From: an uncultured Collinsella sp. | GTDB lineage: Bacteria > Actinomycetota > Coriobacteriia > Coriobacteriales > Coriobacteriaceae | NCBI GenBank assembly: GCA_934654775.1 | Contig: CAKUGR010000005.1 | Span: 1-64,000 of the forward strand | Direction of reading: 5' to 3' | DNA: 64,000 nt | Shown here: piece after piece, positions 8,413-17,735 of the stretch | Position numbering within the stretch: the stretch's first letter is position 1 | Layout: every line of letters starts with the position of its first letter | Made by a program: the position numbers and the translations under genes | Notes under the pieces: generated by a model | The model's input: the letters and a program-made list of their open reading frames with translations, nothing else | What the model was told of the DNA's origin: nothing | The model's database searches: none

Positions 8413-10266
8413 TTACATCTGCTCGGGCGCGGAAACGCCAACGAGGGTGAGCACCAGGGCGAGCGTCACGCGAACGGCGTCGCAAGCGGCCAGACGGGCG
8501 CGCGAAAGCTCGGGGTCGACGGGACGGCCCTCGCTCGGCAGCACCTGACAGGCAGCATAGAAGCTGTGGAAGTCGCCGGCGAGCTCCTCGGCAAAGTGCG
8601 TCAGACGGAACGGAGCGCGGTCGCGAGCGCAGCTACCAATGAGGTCGGTGAGCTCGTTGAGCTTACGAGACAGGGCGAGCTCGGTCGGGTCGGTCAGCAG
8701 CGAGTAATCGACGTTCTCGCCAATGGCCTTCTCGGCGACGGCCTTCATACCCATCTCGGCGGCCTGCTCGGCGGTAACGTCAGCGGCACGGCGCAGGATG
8801 GAGCACACGCGGGCGTGAGCATACTGCACGTAGTAGACCGGGTTGGAGTTATCGCGCTTCTTAACGGCCTCGATGTCGAAGTCGACCATCTGGTTGGAGC
8901 TCTTGGAGATGAGCGTGTAGCGAGCAGCATCGGAGCCGACCTCGTCGACGAGCTCCTGCAGGGTCACCATGGTGCCCTTGCGCTTGGACATGCGGACGGG
9001 CTTGCCGTTGCGCAGCAGGTTGACGAGCTGGCCCAGCAGAACCTCGAACTTGCCGGGGTAGCCGAGAGCGTCGCAGACGCAGCGGACGCGCTCGATATAG
9101 CCGTGGTGGTCGGCGCCCCAGATGTCGATGACGTGGTCGACGCGCTGGAACTTATCCCAGTGATAGGCAACGTCGGAAGCGAAGTAGGTGTACTCGCCGT
9201 CGGACTTGACCAGGACGCGGTCCTTGTCGTCGCCCAGATCGGTGGAACGGAACCACAGGGCGCCGTCCTTGGTGTAGAGGTAGCCCATCTTGTCGAGCTT
9301 CTCAAAAGCGCGGTCGACGGCGGAGGTGCCGGCAGTCTCGCCCTCGGTATCCTTCACGTACAGCGAGCGCTCGGAGTACCAGCGGTCAAAGTCGCAGTTG
9401 ACGGCGTGGCAAAGGTCGCGCATGTTGTCGACCATCTTTACGTAGCCGCGCTCGCGGAAGCTCTCCATGCGCTCCTGCGGATCGGCGTCGACCCACTTGT
9501 CGCCGTCGGTGCGCCAGAACTCGGCGGCCTCGTCGATGATGTAATCGCCGCCGTAGGAGTCCTTGCCCAGAGTTTCGGCAAAGTTGTCCTGGTACGGATG
9601 GGTCTCGGGGTGCTCGTCGTTCTCGTCGGCAACGAAGGCATCGCGGTCGGCGATCAGAATCTTGTGAGCCTCATCGATATCCACGCCCTGCTTGGCGATG
9701 ATGTCGGCAAGCTGCATGTAGCGCGTGCTGATGGAGTTGCCAAAGGTGTTCATCTGAGAGCCGTGGTCGTTGATGTAGAACTCACGCTGGATGTCGAAAC
9801 CGGCGTGCTCCATAACGCGGCAGAGCGAATCGCCCAGAGCGGCCCAGCGGCCGTGGCCGATGTGCATAGGGCCGACGGGGTTGGCGGAGACGAACTCGAC
9901 CTGGGTCTTCAGGCCGCCGCCGACGTTGGACTTAGCGAAATCCATACCCTTCTCGCGGGCCTCGCCAAAGATGGCGTTCTTGACGGCAACGGAGAGGTAG
10001 AAGTTGATGAAGCCAGGGCCGGCGATCTCAACCTTCTCAATCGCAGGGTCCTCGGGCATATGGGCAACGACGGCCTCGGCGATCTTGCGCGGGGCGCAGT
10101 GAGCCAGCTTGGCGGACTTCAGGGCCATGGTGGAGGTCCACTCGCCATGAGAAGTATCAGCCGGTCGCTCGATGGCGCAATCGTCAAGTTCAAATGCGGA
10201 AAGGTCGCCGGCCTCCTGGGCCGCAGCAAGCGCAGCGCGTACCAGCTCTTCAATCTTCTCGGGCAT
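8413..10266 (-). CDS. argS: Arginyl-tRNA synthetase
   Basis: 617-residue class I synthetase that charges tRNA-Arg with arginine in the cytosol. The HIGH box is GPMHIGHGRWAALGDSL near residue 130, preceded by an N-terminal additional domain; the KMSKS equivalent is VRMSKRKGTM, in which the second Lys position is Arg. The C-terminal DALR anticodon-binding domain ends SAPEQM. AAGGAGG five bases upstream fixes the ATG at 10266; the frame stays open further upstream but without a site. It is monocistronic, divergent from carD and closed by its own terminator. Confidence 0.96.
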   Translation of the reverse strand: MPEKIEELVRAALAAAQEAGDLSAFELDDCAIERPADTSHGEWTSTMALKSAKLAHCAPRKIAEAVVAHMPEDPAIEKVEIAGPGFINFYLSVAVKNAIFGEAREKGMDFAKSNVGGGLKTQVEFVSANPVGPMHIGHGRWAALGDSLCRVMEHAGFDIQREFYINDHGSQMNTFGNSISTRYMQLADIIAKQGVDIDEAHKILIADRDAFVADENDEHPETHPYQDNFAETLGKDSYGGDYIIDEAAEFWRTDGDKWVDADPQERMESFRERGYVKMVDNMRDLCHAVNCDFDRWYSERSLYVKDTEGETAGTSAVDRAFEKLDKMGYLYTKDGALWFRSTDLGDDKDRVLVKSDGEYTYFASDVAYHWDKFQRVDHVIDIWGADHHGYIERVRCVCDALGYPGKFEVLLGQLVNLLRNGKPVRMSKRKGTMVTLQELVDEVGSDAARYTLISKSSNQMVDFDIEAVKKRDNSNPVYYVQYAHARVCSILRRAADVTAEQAAEMGMKAVAEKAIGENVDYSLLTDPTELALSRKLNELTDLIGSCARDRAPFRLTHFAEELAGDFHSFYAACQVLPSEGRPVDPELSRARLAACDAVRVTLALVLTLVGVSAPEQM

Positions 10267-10608
10267 AGATCCTCCTTGTGTTAAAGCCCCCGAGCTCTTG
10301 GTCACTCGTAGGGCAAAAGCCAGAGTTTGTAGCACTCTATCACAAGCGACGCACACTGTCGCAGGGTAAAGCCAATCGATATTGCATATGCACAAAAATG
10401 ACTACTGCCTACGATGAGTCACTCAAAGATGGCGGTCTGCCTGCAGATTATGCACGCGTTGGAACTGCATAAACATGTGAATGAGTGGTGCATTTTATCG
10501 AATACTCTTACCTATCGGAGTTGTGTGCTTTTCCTGCATAAAGTAATGGTTTGCGCACGTCAGCGTGGTATTCTTAGCATACGCAAATTCGTATAAGTTG
10601 GAGGTAGC
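10267..10608. other. Divergent argS-carD spacer
   Basis: 342 bp without a supported gene. It must hold the argS and carD promoters. I found no repeat, no clear operator and no confident -35/-10 pair; the downstream half is AT-richer than the coding DNA. Confidence 0.4.
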
Positions 10609-11094
10609 ATGTTCTCAATCGGTCAACACGTCATTCATCCGGGTCAGGGAGTCTGCACCGTCGTCGGTTTTAGGGACGACACGCCGCAGCCCATGTTGTT
10701 GCTCGAGACCAAGCAGGGGCATGCGCAGACGATCCTTATGTACCCCGTGGCGCAGGCCGATCGTTTGCATGCCGCCATCTCCCAGCAAGATGCCGAGCAT
10801 CTGCTGAGCCATTATGACGAGCTCGAGTGCGACACCTTTACCGAGCGCAACAGCTCGCTCGAGGAGACGCACTTTAAGCAGCAGCTTAAGCTGGGCGCAC
10901 CCGAGACGGTCCGCGTGGCAAAGACCATGATGCACCGTATTCGCCAGGCCGAGGAAGCAGATAAAAAGCCCAGCTCTTACTACATGCGCGTACTCAAGGA
11001 AGCCAAGCGCCGCTCCATCGAGGAGTTCGCCGTGGCCCTGGGCGTCACCGAGGAGGACGCCGAAGCCCGCCTATCCCAAGCCGCCCTCAACTAA
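10609..11094 (+). CDS. CarD/CdnL-type transcription regulator
   Basis: 161-residue protein whose first ~60 residues form the CarD/TRCF RNA polymerase-interacting domain (MFSIGQHVIHPGQGVCTV), followed by a helical C-terminal domain (from about 70) ending in a short basic helix and EEFAVALGVTEEDAEARL. CarD proteins bind the RNA polymerase beta subunit and stabilise open complexes at rRNA and other promoters. GGAGG lies five bases before the ATG. It is monocistronic, closed by R1 copy 1. The length matches actinobacterial CarD. Confidence 0.85.
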   Translation: MFSIGQHVIHPGQGVCTVVGFRDDTPQPMLLLETKQGHAQTILMYPVAQADRLHAAISQQDAEHLLSHYDELECDTFTERNSSLEETHFKQQLKLGAPETVRVAKTMMHRIRQAEEADKKPSSYYMRVLKEAKRRSIEEFAVALGVTEEDAEARLSQAALN

Positions 11095-11106
11095 CCCACC
11101 CGCGCC

Positions 11107-11142
11107 AAAAACCACCACAAAGGGCACCTTTGTGGTGGTTTT
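11107..11142. repeat. R1 repeat/terminator, copy 1
   Basis: Perfect arms AAAACCACCACAAAGG and CCTTTGTGGTGGTTTT with only GCA in the loop; the GGGGACAG core found in the other copies is missing. It starts 13 nt after the carD stop and has T runs on both strands, so it fits a bidirectional intrinsic terminator. Confidence 0.85.
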
Positions 11143-11196
11143 CTTGTTCTAGTAGTATTCATTCTTAGCGATACCCACGAGCACAAGGAGTCACTT

Positions 11197-11796
11197 ATGG
11201 CAGAGCCGCTTACCGCCGGAATCACCCGCGACCGCGCGTTCGAACTGCTCAATGAGCACAACAAGGACCCGTTCCACATCACCCACGGCGAGACGGTCGA
11301 GGGCACCATGCGCTACTTTGCACGCGAGTTCGACCCCGAGAACGAGGAGTTTTGGGGCATCGTCGGCCTGCTGCACGACTTGGATTGGGAGGAGCATGAG
11401 GACGACCCCATGAACCACACCATCTATGCCGCCGAGATTCTCGAGGGTGAGGGTGCGACTCCCGAGCTTATCCGCGCCATCCAGACGCACACGTCCGATT
11501 TCAATACCTCGCTGCCCAAGCCCGAGCTGCAGATGGAAAAGATCCTGTTTGCCTGCGATGAGCTCACCGGCCTGATCGGCGCCGCCGTGATCATGCGCCC
11601 GAGCAAGAGCGTCATGGACTTTACGACCAAGTCGCTCAAGAAGAAGTTCAAGGACAAGCGCTTTGCTGCCGGCTGCTCGCGCGACGTGATTTCGCAGGGC
11701 GCCGAGATGCTGGGCTGGGAGCTTCCCGAGCTCTTCGACCGCACCATCGCGGCCATGCAGTCCTTCGCGCCCGATCGCGACACCTTCCAGGCCTAA
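11197..11796 (+). CDS. HD-domain phosphohydrolase family protein
   Basis: 199 residues with an HD-type metal-dependent hydrolase core: H30 in FHITHGE, the H60-D61 doublet in GLLHDLDWE, H98 in QTHTS and D121 in ACDELTG fit the H...HD...H...D ligand order. HD proteins commonly hydrolyse nucleotides or phosphate esters; the substrate here is unknown. AAGGAG seven bases upstream supports the ATG. It stands alone between R1 copies 1 and 2. Confidence 0.8.
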   Translation: MAEPLTAGITRDRAFELLNEHNKDPFHITHGETVEGTMRYFAREFDPENEEFWGIVGLLHDLDWEEHEDDPMNHTIYAAEILEGEGATPELIRAIQTHTSDFNTSLPKPELQMEKILFACDELTGLIGAAVIMRPSKSVMDFTTKSLKKKFKDKRFAAGCSRDVISQGAEMLGWELPELFDRTIAAMQSFAPDRDTFQA

Positions 11797-11800
11797 TTCC

Positions 11801-11842
11801 AAAACCACCACAAAGGGGACAGGCACCTTTGTGGTGGTTTTT
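11801..11842. repeat. R1 repeat/terminator, copy 2
   Basis: Arms AAAACCACCACAAAGG (11801-11816) and CCTTTGTGGTGGTTTT (11826-11841), core GGGGACAGGCAC on the plus strand. It lies 4 nt after the HD gene stop and 15 nt from the convergent proA stop, so it can serve both. Confidence 0.9.
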
Positions 11843-11856
11843 CGTTTGCAACAGGT

Positions 11857-13143
11857 TTAGGGGCGGACCTGGCCGGTGCCGCGGAGCTTGTATTTGTAGG
11901 TGGTGAGGGCCTCGGCGGCAAAGGGGCCACGGGCGTGGAGCTTTTGGGTCGAGATGCCGATCTCGGCGCCCAGGCCAAACTCGCCGCCGTCAGTGAAGCG
12001 CGTGCTGGCGTTGGCATACACGGCCGAGGCATCGACCGCGTCCAGAAAGCGCTCGCAGGCATCCTCGTCCTCGGCAACGATGGCCTCGGAGTGCATGGTG
12101 CCGTAGCGGTTGATGTGCGCGATGGCTTCGTCCTCGTTCGCCACGACCTTCACGCTCATCTCGAGCGCCAGATACTCGCGGCCCCAGTCCTCCTCAGTCG
12201 CGGCAACATAGTCGTCGCCCTCGGCAAGACCGGCATCGGCACATGCGGTACACGTGGCATCGTCGCCGTGAACGAGCACACCGTGGTCGTGCAGCACGGC
12301 AACGACTGCGGGCAAAAACGCGTCGGCCACGGCACGGTCGACCAGCAGCGACTCGGCGGCATTGCACACGCCCACGCGCTGGGTCTTGGCATTGACGATA
12401 ATATTGAGCGCTTTATCGAAGTCGGCGGATTCATGCACGTAGATATGGCAGTTGCCCGTGCCCGTCTCAATCACCGGCACGAGCGACTCGCGCACACAAC
12501 GCTGGATCAGGCCCGCACCGCCACGTGGAATGAGCACGTCGACGATGCTGCGGAGCTTCATGAGCTCGCCGGTGGCCTCGCGGTCGGTGGACTCGATCAT
12601 CGAGATAGCTTCGCGCGGGAAACCCTGGGCCTCAAGCGCATCGGCCAGCAGCTCGGCAATCATGGCGCACGAGTGATAGGCCAGCGAACCGCCGCGCAGA
12701 ATGCAGGCGTTGCCGGTGCGGATGCAGATGCCCGCGGCATCGGCCGTCACGTTGGGGCGCGCCTCATAGACCATGGCGACCAGGCCCAGCGGCACGCTCA
12801 CGCGGGTGAGGTCCACGCCGCTTGCAAGCACGCGGTGGTCGAGCACGCGGCCGACAGGATCGGGCAGCTCGGCAAGCTTCTCCAGGCCGGCGGCCATGCC
12901 CTCAACGCGCTCGGGCGTCAACAACAGGCGATCGAGGAGCCCCGCCGAGGTGCCCGCATCGCGCGCGGCGGACATATCGAGCTCGTTGGCGGCGACGATG
13001 GAGTCGGCACCATCGCGCAGCGCCGCGGCCATGGCGCGCACGGCCTCCTGACGCTGCTCGTCGCTCGCCGTGGCAAGCGAGGCCGACGCTGCCTTGGCGG
13101 CAACAGCAAGATCGTGGACATACGTGGCTATATCGACCGACAT
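11857..13143 (-). CDS. proA: Gamma-glutamyl phosphate reductase
   Basis: 428-residue aldehyde-dehydrogenase-superfamily enzyme making glutamate-5-semialdehyde with NADPH, the second step of proline synthesis. The catalytic cysteine is C260 in RVGVCNAAESLL; NACILRGGSLAYHSC is the NADPH-binding strand region; GGEFGLGAEIGISTQKLHARGP closes the domain. AGAAAGGG upstream fits the ATG at 13143. Its partner proB lies about 1.8 kb away on the same strand with a peptidase gene on the other strand between them, so they are not in one operon here. Confidence 0.95.
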   Translation of the reverse strand: MSVDIATYVHDLAVAAKAASASLATASDEQRQEAVRAMAAALRDGADSIVAANELDMSAARDAGTSAGLLDRLLLTPERVEGMAAGLEKLAELPDPVGRVLDHRVLASGVDLTRVSVPLGLVAMVYEARPNVTADAAGICIRTGNACILRGGSLAYHSCAMIAELLADALEAQGFPREAISMIESTDREATGELMKLRSIVDVLIPRGGAGLIQRCVRESLVPVIETGTGNCHIYVHESADFDKALNIIVNAKTQRVGVCNAAESLLVDRAVADAFLPAVVAVLHDHGVLVHGDDATCTACADAGLAEGDDYVAATEEDWGREYLALEMSVKVVANEDEAIAHINRYGTMHSEAIVAEDEDACERFLDAVDASAVYANASTRFTDGGEFGLGAEIGISTQKLHARGPFAAEALTTYKYKLRGTGQVRP

Positions 13144-13256
13144 GGGCGGCCCTTTCTCTTAGTAGTTTGCCCACCATGGTAGCCGATTTGTGCATGCCCT
13201 CGCGCGCGGCGGTAGAATTGGTCAACCCGAAACACCGCAACGAACGGAAGTACCGC

Positions 13257-14675
13257 ATGGCCCTCATCACTTCGTACCACGTCCCCGGCCTCTATGTCGA
13301 GGACCACAGCATCGACGTCCCCCTCGATTGGCGCGGCCTGGAACCGATGCTGTTGGCCGTCGGCAGCACCATGCGCCGCGGCGCCATGCCAGCGCCCATA
13401 GCCGGCGCACCCGAAAGCATCAAGCTTTTCTACCGCGTGGTTTGCGCACCCGACCGCATCAACGACGACCTACCGCTCCTCCTCTTTTTGCAGGGCGGCC
13501 CCGGTGGCGAGAGCCCGCGTCCACTCTCGCCCACGAGCGACGGTTGGATCGAGGAGGCCGTCAAGCATTTCCGCGTCGTGCTGCCCGACCAGCGCGGCAC
13601 GGGACGCAGCAACTACGTAGATGGGCGCACGATCGCGGCCCTGGGCGAGCGCGCGACGGCGGCCGGCTCCGATGCTGCCCGCTCGCAGGCGGACTTCCTC
13701 AAGCGCCACCTCGCCAGCTCCATCGTGCGCGATTTTGAGTACCTGCGCCTCGTGGGCTTTGGCGGCAAGCCGTGGGTCACGCTCGGCCAAAGCTACGGCG
13801 GCTTTTTGACGCTGAGCTATCTGTCGCTCTTCCCCGAGGGCGTGGCGGCGAGCTTTACCTGCGGTGGCATCCCCCACGTCCCGGCGAGCGCCAGCGAGGT
13901 CTACGCGCACACCTTCCCGCGCATGGCCGCAAAGACGCAGCAGTATTACGACCGCTACCCCGCCGACGTCGAGCGCGTGGCGGCGCTGGCCGACGCGCTT
14001 GAGGAGCAGAGGCTCATGCTGCCCGACGGCTCACCAATGACGGTGGAGCGCCTGCAGCTCATGGGCAGCGACTTTGGCATGAAGCCGAGCTTTGAGCGCA
14101 TGCATTGGATTATCGATCATGCTTTTGCTGACGGCGACGGCACGCTGAGCTACGGTGCCTCAGTATCCGATAGCTTTTTGATGCGCGCCTTCGAGCGAAC
14201 CAACACGCGCACGAATCCACTGTACTGGACGCTGCAGGAGTTCATCTACGCCGACGGCGACACCATGCCCATTCGCTGGGCCGCGGCAGAAGAGAAAGCT
14301 CATCGCGCCGAGTTCGACACACTCGCGCGCCCGCTCATGTTTACCGGCGAGGCCATGTTCCCGTGGATGTTTGAGCAGATGCCCGAACTTAAGCCCTTCA
14401 AGCCGGCGATGGACCTGCTGATGGAGGACACCAGCTGGGACAAGATCTACGACCCGCAGCGCCTGGCCTGTAACGAGGTGCCGCTCCAAGCCGCGGTGTA
14501 CTTCGATGACATGTACGTGGACTCGGGCATGCAGCTCGACACGCTCAGCCGCGTGGGCAACTCGTATGCCTGGGTGACGAACGAGTTCGAGCACGACGGC
14601 CTGCACGGCAGCGTGGTGTTCAAGCAACTCTTCGACGAAGCCCTCAACCGCGGAGACCTGCGTCAGATCTTCTAG
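13257..14675 (+). CDS. Proline iminopeptidase-like alpha/beta hydrolase (S33)
   Basis: 472 residues. The oxyanion-hole motif QGGPGG (79-84), DQRGTGRSN (111-119) and nucleophile elbow GQSYGG with S179 are the S33 proline iminopeptidase signature; the C-terminal FEHDGLHG likely carries the catalytic His. Such enzymes release N-terminal proline from peptides, and this gene lies between proA and proB, a context that fits proline supply. GGAAG precedes the ATG at 13257; the open frame extends upstream without a start signal. It ends 3 nt before repeat R4. Confidence 0.85.
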   Translation: MALITSYHVPGLYVEDHSIDVPLDWRGLEPMLLAVGSTMRRGAMPAPIAGAPESIKLFYRVVCAPDRINDDLPLLLFLQGGPGGESPRPLSPTSDGWIEEAVKHFRVVLPDQRGTGRSNYVDGRTIAALGERATAAGSDAARSQADFLKRHLASSIVRDFEYLRLVGFGGKPWVTLGQSYGGFLTLSYLSLFPEGVAASFTCGGIPHVPASASEVYAHTFPRMAAKTQQYYDRYPADVERVAALADALEEQRLMLPDGSPMTVERLQLMGSDFGMKPSFERMHWIIDHAFADGDGTLSYGASVSDSFLMRAFERTNTRTNPLYWTLQEFIYADGDTMPIRWAAAEEKAHRAEFDTLARPLMFTGEAMFPWMFEQMPELKPFKPAMDLLMEDTSWDKIYDPQRLACNEVPLQAAVYFDDMYVDSGMQLDTLSRVGNSYAWVTNEFEHDGLHGSVVFKQLFDEALNRGDLRQIF

Positions 14676-14678
14676 CGA

Positions 14679-14739
14679 AGGAATGTCCCAAAGTGCCGGC
14701 ACAAAAGGAACGTCCCCAAGTGCCACCCAAGTGCCGGTA
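14679..14739. repeat. R4 repeat, copy 1
   Basis: Begins 3 nt after the iminopeptidase stop. Shares AAGGARTGTCCC-N4-TGCCGGC and AAGGAACGTCCCCAAGTGCC with 54396-54447 and, in part, 28127-28176. It contains two GTCCC pentamers and the small palindrome GTGCCGGCAC. Confidence 0.75.
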
Positions 14740-14823
14740 ACAGCAATATCGCAGGAAGAGGACAGAAAGCGAAAACGCCCCTAAGCGAGTGGCTTTAAAT
14801 CGTAGGTCGAACAAAAGAAGCGA

Positions 14824-14923
14824 GCGCCGCCCAGAGCGAACAAGTTGGCATGAAAAAGGCGAGGCATAGACCTGATGGTCATGCCTCGCCTTTTGAATGA
14901 CAAATTGTCGCTCTGGGCGGCGC
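14824..14923. terminator. Nested 100-bp palindrome with bidirectional terminator
   Basis: Outer arms GCGCCGCCCAGAGCGA (14824-14839) and TCGCTCTGGGCGGCGC (14908-14923) are perfect. Nested inside, AAAAGGCGAGGCAT (14854-14867) and ATGCCTCGCCTTTT (14881-14894) are also perfect, with GACC/GGTC at the tip. It sits between the convergent iminopeptidase and proB genes and has A/T runs on both sides of the inner stem. Confidence 0.85.
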
Positions 14924-14937
14924 GCAGCGTCGACCCG

Positions 14938-16065
14938 TTAGGCGAAGACGATCAGATTATCTCGATGGATCGCGGGCTTCTCTGCAAGATCTGCGAGCAG
15001 GCGGTTGCTGGCAATCTGGTCCTGACGGCGGCCCGCTGCAAGCTCCAGCACGTCCGAATCAGCCTCGGCGATACCGCGGGCGACGACCATACCGCTCGGA
15101 TCGCACACGTCGAGCACATCGCCCTCGGCAAAATCTCCATCGACCTGGCGAATGCCCACCGCGAGCAGCGATGAGCCACGGCTGACCAGCGCCTTCGCGG
15201 CACCGTCGTCAACCGTTACCGAGCCATGTGCCTTGTCACCCAGCGCGATCCACAGCTTGCGCGGCGCAATGTCCAGACGCTCCGCCGGCGGATCGAACAA
15301 GGTTCCCACGCTCTCGCCGCGGGCCAGACGCACGAGCGCATCGGGCTCCTCGCCCGAACAGATCACGCTCTGAATGCCCGCCGTCATCAAAATGCGGCTC
15401 GCGCGGATCTTGGTAATCATGCCGCCGGTTCCCACCGACGTCGAAGAATCGCCCGCCGAGGCAATGATCTTGGCATCGATCTTATGCACGACCGGGATAA
15501 ACTCGGCCGTCGGGTCCTCGTGCGGATTGGCGGTGTAGAGGCCGTCGATGTCGGACAGCGTCACGCACAGGTCGGCCGAAACCAGGCAGCTCACGAGGGC
15601 CGCGAGCGTGTCGTTGTCGCCGAACTTGATCTCGTCGACGGTAACGGTGTCGTTCTCGTTGACGACCGGCACCACGCCGAGCTCCACGAGGCGCAGCAGG
15701 GCGTCGCGCGCGTGCAGGTAGGACGTACGGCGCGCCGTGTCGTGGCGCGTGAGCAGTACGAGCGAGGTGAGTAGGTCACGCGCATGGAACTCCTCGTCGT
15801 AGGCCGACGAGATGATGCACTGGCCGGCCGAAGCGCATGCCTGCAGGCTCGGCAGGTCACCGACCGGCTTGCGGTCGAAGCCCAGCACGGGATAGCCACA
15901 GGCAATGGCGCCGGAGCTCACCACGACCAAGCGCCAGCCGAGCTTGCGCAGGGCCGCGGCCTGATCGGCCAAGCCACCGATAAACGCGCGGTTGACCTTG
16001 CCGTCGGCGCCCACCACCGTGGACGAGCCGATCTTTACCACCATCGTTTTATAAGAAATCGTCAT
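14938..16065 (-). CDS. proB: Glutamate 5-kinase
   Basis: 375-residue enzyme phosphorylating glutamate with ATP, the first and feedback-regulated step of proline synthesis. The amino-acid-kinase domain shows VVKIGSSTVVG, LVVVSSGAIACG, the VPVVNENDTV loop and the DALVRLARGESVGTLF region. The C-terminal ~80 residues resemble a PUA domain (KLWIALGDKAHGSVTVDDGAAKAL). The ATG at 16065 has no clear ribosome-binding site, nor does the next ATG (16044), so the start is uncertain by seven codons. It lies downstream of pncB on the same strand, 80 nt away, with the R5 hairpin between them. Confidence 0.95.
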   Translation of the reverse strand: MTISYKTMVVKIGSSTVVGADGKVNRAFIGGLADQAAALRKLGWRLVVVSSGAIACGYPVLGFDRKPVGDLPSLQACASAGQCIISSAYDEEFHARDLLTSLVLLTRHDTARRTSYLHARDALLRLVELGVVPVVNENDTVTVDEIKFGDNDTLAALVSCLVSADLCVTLSDIDGLYTANPHEDPTAEFIPVVHKIDAKIIASAGDSSTSVGTGGMITKIRASRILMTAGIQSVICSGEEPDALVRLARGESVGTLFDPPAERLDIAPRKLWIALGDKAHGSVTVDDGAAKALVSRGSSLLAVGIRQVDGDFAEGDVLDVCDPSGMVVARGIAEADSDVLELAAGRRQDQIASNRLLADLAEKPAIHRDNLIVFA

Positions 16066-16114
16066 ACGTCAAACCAATCGAATGTCGAGCGTTCGGGCGA
16101 ACGGGCGAGCGAGA

Positions 16115-16152
16115 AAATGATCCGTTTTCCTCCGTCCCCTTCGGATCACTTT
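16115..16152 (-). repeat. R5 hairpin, copy 2, terminator-like
   Basis: TGATCCG (16118-16124) and CGGATCA (16142-16148) pair around the loop TTTTCCTCCGTCCCCTT. On the minus strand the stem ends in TTTTC, and the stem contains the pncB stop codon (16146-16148). It has the same loop as the hairpin at 8101 with different arms. Confidence 0.7.
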
Positions 16153-17651
16153 GCCCAGGGGAAGGCCGAAGCCGCGGCCATGTTCTTGCGCACGAGCTCG
16201 TCGCGCACCTGGGCCAGGCCCTGCTCCATGCCCACAACGTAGGTCTGCGGATACAGGAAGCGCTTGTAAGCGGCGTCCAGATGATCGAGCGCCCAGGCAC
16301 AACGCTCGCGCGCGTCCTCGATGCTCTCGCGAGGAGCCACCGCGCTGCCGTCGCGCACGATCGGCACCAGCAGCTCACGATACTCGAGCTCGGACACATC
16401 GGTCACCAAGGCAGCATCGTTCACGGCCACAAGGGTATTGCCGCGCGCGGCGCCCTCCCCTGTCAGATGGTCCTCGTCATAGATCATGTCGCAGACCGGA
16501 CCGCCAAAGCCGTCGTAATAGCGGCGCACACGCTGCACGCCCGGAATTGTGCGCTTGTAGGGCTGCTCGGAAAGCTTCACCACCGGCGTCCACGGCTCCG
16601 CGTCGCTCGCACGGCGGGCCGAAAGCTTGTACACGCCGCCCAGCGCCGGCTGATCGTAGCAGGTCGCGAGCTTGGTGCCCACGCCAAAGCTATCGATGGG
16701 CGCGCCCTGGTCGAGCAGCGACTGGATCGTGTATTCGTCCAGGTCGTTGGAGACCGAAATCCCCACATAGGGCAGGCCCTCGGCGTCAAAACGGCCGCGG
16801 ACATACTTGGAGAGCTTGGCGAGGTCGCCCGAGTCGATGCGAATAGCCGACAGACGCTCGCCCACCGCCTCCATCTCCTTGGCAACCGTAATGGCATGTT
16901 CGCAGCCCTCGCGCACGTCGTACGTATCGATAAGCAGCGTGCAGTTCTTGGGGCTCGACTTGGCAAACGCACGGAAGGCCTCGAGCTCGGAATCGAAGCT
17001 CATCACCCAGCTGTGCGCATGCGTTCCAAAGACGGGAATGCCGTAGCGGCGTCCGGCAAGCACGTTGGACGTGGACGAGCAGCCGGCCACGTAGCTCGCG
17101 CGCGCAACAGCCAGGCCGCCATCGGGACCCTGGGCACGGCGCAGGCCAAACTCCGCCACGGGGCGGCCGTCGGCGGCCAGCACCACGCGCGCCGTCTTGG
17201 TGGCAACGAGCGTCTGGAAGCCGACGATGTTGAGCAGTGCTGTCTCGAGCAGCTGGCACTCCAGCGCGGGGCCGGTGACACGCACCATGGGTTCGCGCGG
17301 AAAGACAAGCTCGCCCTCGGGGACAGCGTCGATGTTTACATGCGCACGAAAATCGCGCAGGTAGTCGAGGAATTCAGGCTTGAACATCGCGCCGCCGGCC
17401 GGAGCCTGGAGCGAAGCTAGATAGTCGATGTCCTCGGGCGTAAAGCGCAGGTTCTCGACAAGCTCGGGCAGCTCAGCGGTGCCACACATGACGGCATACG
17501 CGCTGCCAAAGGGATGATCGCGGTAAAACGCGGTAAAACAACCCTGCTCATTGGCCTTGCCGCTCTCCCACAGGCCCTGGGCCATAGTGAGCTCGTACAG
17601 ATCGGTGAGCATTGCGATGTCGGTGGGATGCGAGATGTCGGTCAAAGCCAT
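16146..17651 (-). CDS. pncB: Nicotinate phosphoribosyltransferase
   Basis: 501-residue enzyme of the NAD salvage pathway joining nicotinate to phosphoribosyl pyrophosphate. Visible family features include MLTDLYELTMAQ near the N-terminus, FYRDHPFGSAYAV, the EFGLRRAQGPDGG loop, GTHAHSWVMSF and the RIDSGDLAKLS phosphate-binding segment. Its length fits the longer bacterial class. GAAAGG precedes the ATG. It follows the coiled-coil membrane protein gene by 84 nt and precedes proB by 80 nt, so partial readthrough could link the three. Confidence 0.95.
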   Translation of the reverse strand: MALTDISHPTDIAMLTDLYELTMAQGLWESGKANEQGCFTAFYRDHPFGSAYAVMCGTAELPELVENLRFTPEDIDYLASLQAPAGGAMFKPEFLDYLRDFRAHVNIDAVPEGELVFPREPMVRVTGPALECQLLETALLNIVGFQTLVATKTARVVLAADGRPVAEFGLRRAQGPDGGLAVARASYVAGCSSTSNVLAGRRYGIPVFGTHAHSWVMSFDSELEAFRAFAKSSPKNCTLLIDTYDVREGCEHAITVAKEMEAVGERLSAIRIDSGDLAKLSKYVRGRFDAEGLPYVGISVSNDLDEYTIQSLLDQGAPIDSFGVGTKLATCYDQPALGGVYKLSARRASDAEPWTPVVKLSEQPYKRTIPGVQRVRRYYDGFGGPVCDMIYDEDHLTGEGAARGNTLVAVNDAALVTDVSELEYRELLVPIVRDGSAVAPRESIEDARERCAWALDHLDAAYKRFLYPQTYVVGMEQGLAQVRDELVRKNMAAASAFPWAK

Positions 17652-17735
17652 GGGGCGACCTTTCGGATGTGTTGTGCAGGGGTTGAGGGTTGGAGAAGGG
17701 CAGAGTGTTCGGGCATGGCACCCGGCGCGAATCGG

